Source: an uncultured Clostridia bacterium (lineage in GTDB: Bacteria; Bacillota; Clostridia; Christensenellales; Aristaeellaceae). From it: a stretch of DNA of 20,449 bases. This document shows positions 6,809 through 13,210 of this stretch, one piece after another. Every line of letters begins with the position of its first letter. Within the stretch, counting starts at the first letter, position 1. The stretch lies in assembly GCA_934631055.1 (NCBI GenBank), contig CAKTXP010000028.1, positions 1-20,449 on the forward strand. The letters run 5' to 3'. Below the pieces are notes generated by a model, which had not been told where the DNA came from, did no database searches, and saw nothing but the letters and a program-made list of their open reading frames with translations. The position numbers were made by a program, and so were the translations under genes.

Positions 6809-6996
6809 GGGGCAGACCTCCCAGCGTTTCAATCTGATGGGAAGATATGAGCGGACGGAGCTAAATAGAACCGCCGTATGGGGGAAAAGGTGAACCTACA
6901 AAGTCTGCATTCATACGGAAGAAACGGATAAAGAAATCTGTATGGGTTTTGACGCGTTCTTTCATATTATAGCGGTAAAAAAACGGCGCTGGGCGG

Positions 6997-7025
6997 TTGA
7001 CAATCCATCGCGCCTTGATTAAAAT
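6997..7025 (+). promoter_or_regulatory. Promoter of the Mrp/Mnh antiporter operon
   Basis: TTGACA (6997-7002), exactly 17 bases, TAAAAT (7020-7025): a near-consensus housekeeping promoter and the only good one upstream of the ten-gene operon. It leaves a leader of about 110 bases before mnhE. The remaining DNA from 6833 to 6996 shows no gene. Confidence 0.8.
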
Positions 7026-7032
7026 AAACCAT

Positions 7033-7140
7033 ATCAATGGACGGTCAGTGCAGCTGCTGCTGCCGGCTGTTCAGAGGCGGCCTGTTCCCGCGAGGCGGGG
7101 GCGGGCTGCTTTGTTGGGTATCAGGATGAATGGAGGATTT
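7033..7140 (+). promoter_or_regulatory. GC-rich leader of the antiporter operon
   Basis: About 110 transcribed bases precede mnhE. They contain CCCGC-GAG-GCGGG (7087-7099), repeated GCTGC/GCAGC tracts able to pair (around 7048-7070 and 7104-7110), and the ribosome site GGAGG at 7132-7136. Structure-based control is possible, but no known riboswitch motif is recognised. Confidence 0.35.
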
Positions 7141-7142
7141 AC

Positions 7143-7796
7143 ATGTTCATCGTCTATTTTGCGCTGTGGGTCATCCTCAACGGCAAGTGGACCACGGAGA
7201 TCGGCATATTCGGTCTGGTATTCGCCGGACTGCTGTATGCGTTCTGCTGCCGATTTACGGGGTACAGCTTCAAGAAAGACCTGCGGTTCGTCCGCAGGAT
7301 CCCGTCCGCCATCCATTACGGCGTGACGCTGCTGTGCGAGATCTTTAAAGCCAACGTCACGGTCATCAAGATGATCCTGGACAGGAACTTTGAGCCGAAG
7401 CCGCAGCTCGTCCGCTTTGAAAGCGGACTGATGGAACTGCGCCATCGCGTCGTGCTGGCGGATTCCATCACGCTGACGCCGGGAACGATCACCTGCCAGA
7501 TGGAGGGAGATCATTATCTGGTGCATTGTCTGGATGAGTCGCTGATGAGCGGGCTGGACGACGGCGTCTTTGTCAGCGCGCTTTCCAGGCTGGAAGAAAA
7601 GCAGAAGTTCATGGCGGATTCCGTGACCGGCGAGGCCGCCGACGCTCAGACCGAGCAGCCGGAAGCCGCTCGGGCGGATGCGCAGAGCGAAGAGATGCCG
7701 GAAGCCGTCAGCGAGGACGTGCAGACCGAGGAAGCGCCGGATACCGCCGATACGCAGGCGGAAGAGGGCGCGCAGGAGGAAAACCATGAGCATTGA
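7143..7796 (+). CDS. mnhE: Mrp-type Na+/H+ antiporter subunit E with acidic tail
   Basis: A 217-residue MnhE/MrpE protein (MbhA equivalent), a small membrane subunit of the Mrp complex. Seen: two N-terminal hydrophobic segments (residues 1-35), FVRRIPSAIHYGVTLLCEIFKANVTVIKMIL at about 50-80, and the family core LADSITLTPGTITCQMEGDHYLVHCLD, which matches the conserved LAnSITLTPGT motif. Odd: family members are usually about 160 residues, whereas here residues from about 155 onward form an acidic, Gln/Ala/Glu-rich, probably disordered tail with QTEQPEA and QTEEAPD repeats. The ATG follows GGAGG at 7132. It is the first gene of the operon and overlaps mnhF by 11 bases. Confidence 0.92.
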   Translation: MFIVYFALWVILNGKWTTEIGIFGLVFAGLLYAFCCRFTGYSFKKDLRFVRRIPSAIHYGVTLLCEIFKANVTVIKMILDRNFEPKPQLVRFESGLMELRHRVVLADSITLTPGTITCQMEGDHYLVHCLDESLMSGLDDGVFVSALSRLEEKQKFMADSVTGEAADAQTEQPEAARADAQSEEMPEAVSEDVQTEEAPDTADTQAEEGAQEENHEH

Positions 7797-8154
7797 CTTT
7801 GGCTATGAGGTGCTGTGCATCGCGTCCATGACGGTGCTGGTGGCGCTGGCGCTGGTGTGCCTTGTCCGCTGCATCATGGGACCGCGCATCTCCGACCGCG
7901 TTATGGCGGTCAACATGATCGGCACGCTGACCATCATCATGGTCGTCGTGTTCACCATCTATCTGCAGGAAGCGTATCTGGCGGATATCGCGCTGATCTA
8001 CGCGATGATCAGCTTCCTGTCCGTCGTCGTGCTGTGCAAGGTCTACACGGGCATCTATCGCGAGCGCAAGCATGAGCAGGAAAAGCTCAAACATGCGCAT
8101 ATCGAAAATCCGGTCGAGGATTTTGCGGCGAAAGAGAAAGCGGGTGAGCAGTAA
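7786..8154 (+). CDS. mnhF: Mrp-type Na+/H+ antiporter subunit F
   Basis: A 122-residue MnhF/MrpF (MbhB) subunit with three hydrophobic helices. Seen: GPRISDRVMAVNMIGT at about residues 32-47, the family signature; Asp37 corresponds to the Asp known to be essential in MrpF. YLADIALIYAMISFLSVV follows in the third helix. Residues from about 91 form a charged extension (RERKHEQEKLKHAH and on) that is longer than usual. The ATG at 7786 is chosen from the match to family N-termini and the AGGAGGAAAA just upstream; the frame is open further 5' but lies inside mnhE. Its TAA overlaps the ATG of mnhG by one base. Confidence 0.92.
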   Translation: MSIDFGYEVLCIASMTVLVALALVCLVRCIMGPRISDRVMAVNMIGTLTIIMVVVFTIYLQEAYLADIALIYAMISFLSVVVLCKVYTGIYRERKHEQEKLKHAHIENPVEDFAAKEKAGEQ

Positions 8155-8546
8155 TGGCAGTCGTTCGCTTGATTTTAACGGCGGCGTTCATGCTGCTCGG
8201 TCTGTTCGTCTGCTGCGTAGGCGTTTACGGCGTGTTTAAGCTCAAATACGCCGCCAACCGCATGCACGCTGCGGCGCTCAACGACACGATGGGCATCAGC
8301 CTGTGTCTGGTCGGTCTGGCGATCAGCGCGCCGGATTTCTTTACGGCGCTGAAGATCCTGCTGGTGGTGGTTTTCCTGTGGCTTGCGTCACCGGTCGCCA
8401 GCCATCTGCTCTGCCGCCTGGAGGTCGAGACCAACGAGGAGCGCGGAGAATACATGAACGTACACGAACAGACGCTCGCTCAGGAGCGCGCGCAGACGGC
8501 TCAGACTGAGGAGAGCGAAGCGCGCGGGGAGGAGGAACAGGCATGA
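8154..8546 (+). CDS. mnhG: Mrp-type Na+/H+ antiporter subunit G
   Basis: A 130-residue MnhG/MrpG (MbhC) subunit. Seen: three hydrophobic segments and the family pattern GVYGVFKLKYAANRMHAAAL at about residues 22-41 (the G-x-x-R-x-x-D-x-x-x-R-x-H-A family motif, with the Arg-x-His-Ala part intact), then NDTMGISLCLVGLAI. The usual RLPD is changed to KLKY, so the first Arg and the Asp of that motif are absent. Residues from about 90 make an acidic tail (ETNEERGEY, QTAQTEESEARGEEEQ) like that of MnhE. Its TGA overlaps the next ATG as ATGA, so translation is coupled. Confidence 0.92.
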   Translation: MAVVRLILTAAFMLLGLFVCCVGVYGVFKLKYAANRMHAAALNDTMGISLCLVGLAISAPDFFTALKILLVVVFLWLASPVASHLLCRLEVETNEERGEYMNVHEQTLAQERAQTAQTEESEARGEEEQA

Positions 8547-8854
8547 CCTTTGTAACGCAGCTGATGCTGGTGTTTTTGATCGTTTGCGCCATCGCCGTCT
8601 GCCTGACGCGCAATCTGCTGACCAGCGTCATCATCTATATGGGCTATTCGATGATCATGTCGATCATCTGGATCACGCTCGAATCGCCCGACCTGGCGAT
8701 TACGGAAGCGGCGGTCGGCGCGGGCATCACGAGCCTGCTGTTCTTCCTGACGCTCAAGAAGATCCACGCTATCGACGCGCGCAACGAGGTGCGCCGTGCG
8801 CATGAGCAGGCGCAGAAGGAAAAGGACGGAGGTGCTGACGATGGCAACGCCTGA
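8543..8854 (+). CDS. mbhD: MbhD-type (DUF4040) antiporter subunit
   Basis: A 103-residue protein matching the MbhD/DUF4040 domain, which is the first extra domain of the MrpA C-terminus in Bacillus and a free-standing subunit in archaeal Mbh. Seen: three helices; NLLTSVIIYMGYSMIMSIIW, then ESPDLAITEAAVGAGITSLLFF, whose PD-x-A-x-TEA-x-VGAG is the family signature, with the conserved Glu of TEA present. The last 30 residues are charged and probably disordered. The ATG at 8543 follows GGAGGAGG. It overlaps the following gene by 14 bases. Confidence 0.88.
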   Translation: MTFVTQLMLVFLIVCAIAVCLTRNLLTSVIIYMGYSMIMSIIWITLESPDLAITEAAVGAGITSLLFFLTLKKIHAIDARNEVRRAHEQAQKEKDGGADDGNA

Positions 8855-9839
8855 ATGGCTGGGCAGATTCAAGCACCGCATGGCGGAAATCATTGAGACC
8901 GAGAACGACGCGCTCGAACGCGACATGGTGCGCACGCAGGAGAGCGAGTCTGAAAAGGGCGAATCGGAAGAGGATATGTACCGCCGCATCCGCATGGAAC
9001 AGGAGAAACAGGAGGAAGCGGAGATCGCCGAGCGCATGCACGAATGGAATAAGCGCAACGTTTCCAAGGTTTCCCGCGGCGTGTACTGCGTGCTGTGCGT
9101 ACTCATCTGCGTGACGATGATCGCGCTGCTGATGTTCACGGTGACGACCCTGCCGAGCTTCGGCAGTCCGGATCACCCCATCAACAACGAGGTCTCCGCC
9201 CGCTATATCGAAAAGGGCTTGCAGGAGACCGGCGCGGTCAACATCGTGACCGGCATGATCCTTGACTATCGTGCCTTCGATACGCTGGGCGAATCGACGG
9301 TGCTGTTTACGGCGGCGATGGTCGTTCTCTTCCTGCTGCGGCTGGATGCGGAAAGCGAGAAATACAGCCAGCTGGCGCGCAGCATGAAGGAAGCGCCGCA
9401 CGCGGATAACTTCTACGAGCCGCGCCACGACGCCATCCTTCAGATGACCGCCAAGATCTTGACGCCGATCGTCATCCTGCTGGGCATATACGTCGTGCTG
9501 AACGGACATCTTTCTCCGGGCGGCGGCTTCTCCGGCGGCGCCATCATGGGCGCGGGTCTGATGATCTACGTTACGGCGTTCGGCTTCGCGGATATCCGCC
9601 GGTTTTTCACCTACAAGACGTATCAGCGGGTCGTGCTTTGCGCGCTGCTGACTTATGCGGCGAGCAAATGCTATTCGTTCTATACTGGTGCAAACGGCAT
9701 CGAAAGCATCATTCCGCTGGGTACGCCGGGCGCGATCCTTTCCAGCGGACTGATCCTGGTGCTGAACATCTGCGTCGGCTTCATCGTCACCTGCACGATG
9801 TACGCGTTCTACGCGGTGTTCCGGAAAGGAGAAGTGTAA
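8841..9839 (+). CDS. mnhB: MbhE-MnhB fusion antiporter subunit with coiled-coil N-terminus
   Basis: A 332-residue protein joining two normally separate subunits. Seen, in order: residues 1-75 are highly charged, Glu/Arg/Lys-rich and without membrane segments (probable cytoplasmic coiled coil); a TM at about 81-101; an MbhE domain with GAVNIVTGMILDYRAFDTLGE at about 131-151 (family pattern NvVT-x-x-L-x-x-RxxDTLGE); a TM; then an MnhB domain from about 200 with GHLSPGGGFSGG at 222-233, the hallmark of MnhB/MrpB, followed by two or three helices. In Bacillus the MbhE domain is at the MrpA C-terminus; in Mbh it is a separate gene just before mbhF (the MnhB homologue), so the fusion joins neighbours. 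The ATG 8841 has GGAGG ten bases upstream. The frame is open to 8796 inside mbhD, but that start lacks a site. Confidence 0.9.
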   Translation: MATPEWLGRFKHRMAEIIETENDALERDMVRTQESESEKGESEEDMYRRIRMEQEKQEEAEIAERMHEWNKRNVSKVSRGVYCVLCVLICVTMIALLMFTVTTLPSFGSPDHPINNEVSARYIEKGLQETGAVNIVTGMILDYRAFDTLGESTVLFTAAMVVLFLLRLDAESEKYSQLARSMKEAPHADNFYEPRHDAILQMTAKILTPIVILLGIYVVLNGHLSPGGGFSGGAIMGAGLMIYVTAFGFADIRRFFTYKTYQRVVLCALLTYAASKCYSFYTGANGIESIIPLGTPGAILSSGLILVLNICVGFIVTCTMYAFYAVFRKGEV

Positions 9840-9840
9840 G

Positions 9841-10215
9841 ATGCTCAGTAAACTACTGACCAACTACGAGGAGACGGCTTCCGTCATCCTCTTCTGCATC
9901 GGCTTTTCGACCATGCTGCTCAACAAGAATCTCATCAAGAAGATCATCGGCATGGATATCATGGATACCGCCGTTTACCTCTTCCTCGCCTCTCAGGGCT
10001 ATATCAAGGGGCGCACGGTTCCCATCGTCGTGGACGGCATCCAGTCCGTCGAAGCGTACATCAACCCGATCCCCGCGGGACTCGTTCTGACGGGCATCGT
10101 CGTTTCGGTCAGCGTTTCGGCGCTGATGCTGGCGCTGTCCATACGGCTATACTACCGCTATAACACGTTGAACCTCGACGAGATCATCGCCCTCGCGGGA
10201 AAGGAGGAGGTATAA
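9841..10215 (+). CDS. mnhC: Mrp-type Na+/H+ antiporter subunit C (NuoK-like)
   Basis: A 124-residue MnhC/MrpC (MbhG) subunit, homologous to NuoK of complex I. Seen: three helices; ILFCIGFSTMLLNKNLIKKIIGMDIMDTAVYLFL at about residues 16-49, matching the family segment G-x-Y-x-x-L-x-x-NLI-x-x-IIG; and INPIPAGLVLTGIVVSVSVSALML, matching the DP-LPQALVLTAIVI signature, with Ala-Gly in place of the usual Gln-Ala. AAAGGAG precedes the ATG, one base after the mnhB stop. In the known Mrp structure this subunit sits between MrpB-like and MrpD-like subunits. Confidence 0.92.
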   Translation: MLSKLLTNYEETASVILFCIGFSTMLLNKNLIKKIIGMDIMDTAVYLFLASQGYIKGRTVPIVVDGIQSVEAYINPIPAGLVLTGIVVSVSVSALMLALSIRLYYRYNTLNLDEIIALAGKEEV

Positions 10216-10216
10216 C

Positions 10217-11713
10217 GTGCAATTCGTTCAGAACTTCCCCTTCTTCTGCATTCTCCTGACGCTGATGGGCGCTGTCGCCAGCTCCGTCATGAAGAGCAGG
10301 ATGGCGCGGCGGACGACGCTCTTCCTCATCATCGCGGATCTGGCGATGAACGTCAGCGTGATGATTTACACCTTGCAGACGGGCGACAGCTACGCCTACA
10401 AGATGGGTCACTTCCCCGCGCCGTGGGGCAACGAGATCCGCGTCGGCGTGCTGGAAACGGTCTCGCTGACGGTGTTCCTGCTGGTCATCCTGTTCTCCTT
10501 CCTCGGCGGCATGCGCAAATCGGAGAAGGAGATCGAGCCGACCAAGTACAATATCTATTGTATCCTGACCGACCTGACGATGCTTTCCCTCATCGCGCTG
10601 GTCTACACGAACGACCTGTTCACCGCCTACGTTTTCATCGAGATCAACACGCTGGCGGCGGCGGGACTGGTCATGATGCGTCAGGGCGGGCGCGCGCTGG
10701 TCGCGGGCGTTCGCTACATGATGATGAACCTGCTCGGTTCGAGCCTGTTCCTCATCGGCATCGTTATCCTTTATACCATCACCGGTCATCTGCTGATGGT
10801 CAACATCCGCGAGAGCGTTGCGGCGCTGGCGGCGACGGGGCAGTACCATGTGCCGCTGACGGTGGTCGTCAGCCTCATCAGCGTGGGTCTGGCGATGAAA
10901 TGCGCGCTGTTCCCGTTTGACAAGTGGCTGCCTGCGGCGTACTCCAACAGCACGCCGACCGGCTCGGCGATGCTCTCGAGCATCGTCTCCAAGGGCTACA
11001 TCTTCCTGCTCATCAAGGTCTATGTCCGCGTCATCGGTTTTGACGTCATCCGTTCGCTGGGCATCTGCGACGTGCTGTTCATCTTCGGCGCAATCGGCAT
11101 GATCGCCGGTTCCATCAACGCGATGCGCGCCAAGACGACGCGCATGATGGTCGCCTATTCCTCCGTCGCGCAGATCGGCTATATCTTCGCGGCGCTGGGA
11201 CTGGGCAGCGAAATGGGCGTGATGTGCGCACTGTGGCATACGCTGGCGCACGCGGCGACCAAGTCCATGCTGTTTATTTCCGCGCATACGCTGGATCACG
11301 CGTCCGGCGATACGCATCTGCGCAAGGATCTGCGCGGCGCGTTCTACCGCAGTCCGCTGGCGGCAATCGCCTTCACGCTGGGCGCGGTCAATCTGGTCGG
11401 CGTGCCGCTGCTGAGCGTATTCATCACCAAGGTGACGATGGCGCAGGCGGCAATCGAGATCGGCGGGCGGCATACGGTCATCGCGCTGTGCGCGCTGGCG
11501 ATTTCCACGCTGCTCAACGCGCAGTATTTCCTGGGAACGTCGATGCAGATGTTCATTCCGGATCATGCGCATCCTGAGCGCAACGCGCGCGTGAAGATCA
11601 ACTTCTACGCGGCGCTGGGGCTTATCGGTTTTATCGCGCTGAATCTTGTACTCAGCTTCTTCGCACAGGGTATCTTTGGGGCGCTGCTGGATGGCCTCGC
11701 CCGATTTGCATAA
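10217..11713 (+). CDS. mnhD: Proton-conducting antiporter subunit 1 of 4 (MnhD-like)
   Basis: A 498-residue, about 14-helix protein of the NuoL/M/N-MrpA/D family that forms a proton channel. Seen: Glu142 in FIEINTL (TM5), Lys228 in LAMKCALFPF (TM7), Lys259 in SIVSKGYIF (TM8), the RMMVAYSSVAQIGYIF segment, HAATKSMLF, and Lys405 in VFITKVTM (TM12): the full set of channel residues. Odd: the motif after TM7 is FPFDKWLP, with Asp235-Lys236 where other members often have His. The GTG start at 10217 follows AAGGAGGAGG, one base after the mnhC stop. Its position after mnhC matches mnhD/mbhH. It probably works inside the complex rather than alone. Confidence 0.9.
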   Translation: MQFVQNFPFFCILLTLMGAVASSVMKSRMARRTTLFLIIADLAMNVSVMIYTLQTGDSYAYKMGHFPAPWGNEIRVGVLETVSLTVFLLVILFSFLGGMRKSEKEIEPTKYNIYCILTDLTMLSLIALVYTNDLFTAYVFIEINTLAAAGLVMMRQGGRALVAGVRYMMMNLLGSSLFLIGIVILYTITGHLLMVNIRESVAALAATGQYHVPLTVVVSLISVGLAMKCALFPFDKWLPAAYSNSTPTGSAMLSSIVSKGYIFLLIKVYVRVIGFDVIRSLGICDVLFIFGAIGMIAGSINAMRAKTTRMMVAYSSVAQIGYIFAALGLGSEMGVMCALWHTLAHAATKSMLFISAHTLDHASGDTHLRKDLRGAFYRSPLAAIAFTLGAVNLVGVPLLSVFITKVTMAQAAIEIGGRHTVIALCALAISTLLNAQYFLGTSMQMFIPDHAHPERNARVKINFYAALGLIGFIALNLVLSFFAQGIFGALLDGLARFA

Positions 11714-11731
11714 GACGAGGAGGAAAAAACC

Positions 11732-13198
11732 GTGAACATTCTTTTGATCCTGGCGATCTTCTGGCCTGCGCTGGCTGGGCTCGCTATCTTCCTGACGCCC
11801 GCCCTCAAGGAGAACAAAAAGCTGCGCGGGCAGGCGGTCAACGCGGCGCTGGGCGTCGAGCTGCTGCTGACGCTCATCATGTGCTTCGGCAAAGGCACGA
11901 ATATGGTGCTGCTGAACATGACGCCGACGCTCCGCATCGAGATGAACGTCGATGCCGTCGGCTGCATCTTCGCCGTGCTGATGAGTACGATGTGGCTGCT
12001 TTCCAGCGTATTCGCGCGCGAATACATGGGGCATGACGACAACGAGCGCCTCTATCAGGTGTTCTACATGTGTGTGCTGTCCGCGCTGATCGGTCAGTGC
12101 TACGCCGGTTCGATGGTCACGCTGTATGTGTTCTACGAGCTGATGACGCTGCTGTCCGTGCCGATGGTCGTTCACGAGCGCACGCCGCAGGCGGTCGCCG
12201 CGGGCATCAAGTACCTCGTGTACTCCATCTTCGGCGCGATGCTCGGTCTGCTGGGCATCTTCTTCTTCAGCAACTACCTCGGAACGGTGACGTTTGTGCC
12301 GGGCGGCGTAGAGACCGCGGCGAGCGCGCCGAGCGGGCTGCTGCTCATTACGTTCCTGGTCATTATCGGCTTTGGCACCAAGGCGGGCATGTTCCCGATG
12401 CACGGCTGGCTGCCGACGGCGCACCCGGTCGCTCCGGCTCCGGCTTCCGCCGTGCTTTCCGGCGTCATCACCAAAGCGGGCGTGCTGGCTGTGCTGCGCG
12501 TGATCTATTATCTGGTCGGCGCGGATGTGCTGCGCGGAACGTGGGTGCAGAAGGGCTTCATGACCCTGACGCTCATCACGGTATTCATGGGCTCGATGCT
12601 GGCGTATCGCGAGCCGCTGCTCAAGAAGCGCCTTGCGTATTCGACGGTCTCCCAGGTGAGCTATGTGCTTTTCGGTCTGGCGTGCATGGTGCCGGCCGCG
12701 TTTGAAGGCGCGCTGCTGCATGTCGTGGCGCACTCGGTCATCAAGGATGCGCTGTTCCTCTGCGCCGGCGCGATCATCCATCAGACCGGCAAGACCTATG
12801 TCCGCGACCTGCGCGGCATCGGCAAGGAGATGCCGATTACGACCTGGTGCTGGACGATCGCCTCTCTGGGACTGATCGGTATCCCGCCGACGGGCGGCTT
12901 TGTCAGCAAGTGGCAGCTGGCGACCGGTTCTCTGGAGACCGGACTGGCGGGCTTTGACGTGGTTGGCCCGATCATCCTGATCGTCTCTGCGCTGCTGACG
13001 GCGGCTTATCTGCTGCCGGTGACGATCAACGGCTTCTTCCCCGGCAACGACTACGATTATTCCACGCTGACCAATAAAGAGGGCAGCAAGCTGATGACCG
13101 TCCCGATGATCCTTCTGGCTGCGGGCGTGGTGCTGACCGGCATCTTCGCTCAGCCGCTCATCAACGTGATTATGACTGCGGCGGCGTCGATTCTATAA
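11732..13198 (+). CDS. Proton-conducting antiporter subunit 2 of 4
   Basis: A 488-residue NuoL/M/N-like antiporter subunit. Seen: Glu136 in VFYELMTLL (TM5), Lys217 in FGTKAGMFPMHGWLP (TM7) with His224, Lys248 in GVITKAGVL (TM8), KKRLAYSTVSQVSYV, HSVIKDALF, and Lys393 in GGFVSKWQL (TM12). HPVAPAPASAVLSG is shared nearly word for word with subunit 4 of this operon, so these two are the closest pair. It starts at GTG 11732 after GAGGAGG; the gap to the previous gene is 18 bases. Whether it should be called MnhD or MnhA cannot be settled by eye, because the MbhD/MbhE domains that define MnhA are encoded separately here. Confidence 0.88.
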   Translation: MNILLILAIFWPALAGLAIFLTPALKENKKLRGQAVNAALGVELLLTLIMCFGKGTNMVLLNMTPTLRIEMNVDAVGCIFAVLMSTMWLLSSVFAREYMGHDDNERLYQVFYMCVLSALIGQCYAGSMVTLYVFYELMTLLSVPMVVHERTPQAVAAGIKYLVYSIFGAMLGLLGIFFFSNYLGTVTFVPGGVETAASAPSGLLLITFLVIIGFGTKAGMFPMHGWLPTAHPVAPAPASAVLSGVITKAGVLAVLRVIYYLVGADVLRGTWVQKGFMTLTLITVFMGSMLAYREPLLKKRLAYSTVSQVSYVLFGLACMVPAAFEGALLHVVAHSVIKDALFLCAGAIIHQTGKTYVRDLRGIGKEMPITTWCWTIASLGLIGIPPTGGFVSKWQLATGSLETGLAGFDVVGPIILIVSALLTAAYLLPVTINGFFPGNDYDYSTLTNKEGSKLMTVPMILLAAGVVLTGIFAQPLINVIMTAAASIL

Positions 13199-13210
13199 GG
13201 AGAAACGAAC

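Noticed and set aside
6425..6850. 141-codon plus-strand open frame opposite the unknown gene
   Set aside because: Codon bias and the ribosome site favour the minus strand; the plus-strand product is Glu/Ala/Val-rich as expected for a shadow frame.
7037..7129. 30-codon Cys-rich upstream frame in the antiporter leader
   Set aside because: It has no ribosome binding site and the Cys run arises from GCTGC-type repeats; no support as a leader peptide.
8769..9863. 364-codon minus-strand open frame
   Set aside because: Antisense to the MbhE-MnhB gene; no recognisable domain and no ribosome site.
10184..12781. 865-codon minus-strand open frame
   Set aside because: It is antisense to antiporter subunits 1 and 2 and mnhC; composition is His/Arg/Asp/Gln-rich with no motif, the normal by-product of GC-rich third positions.
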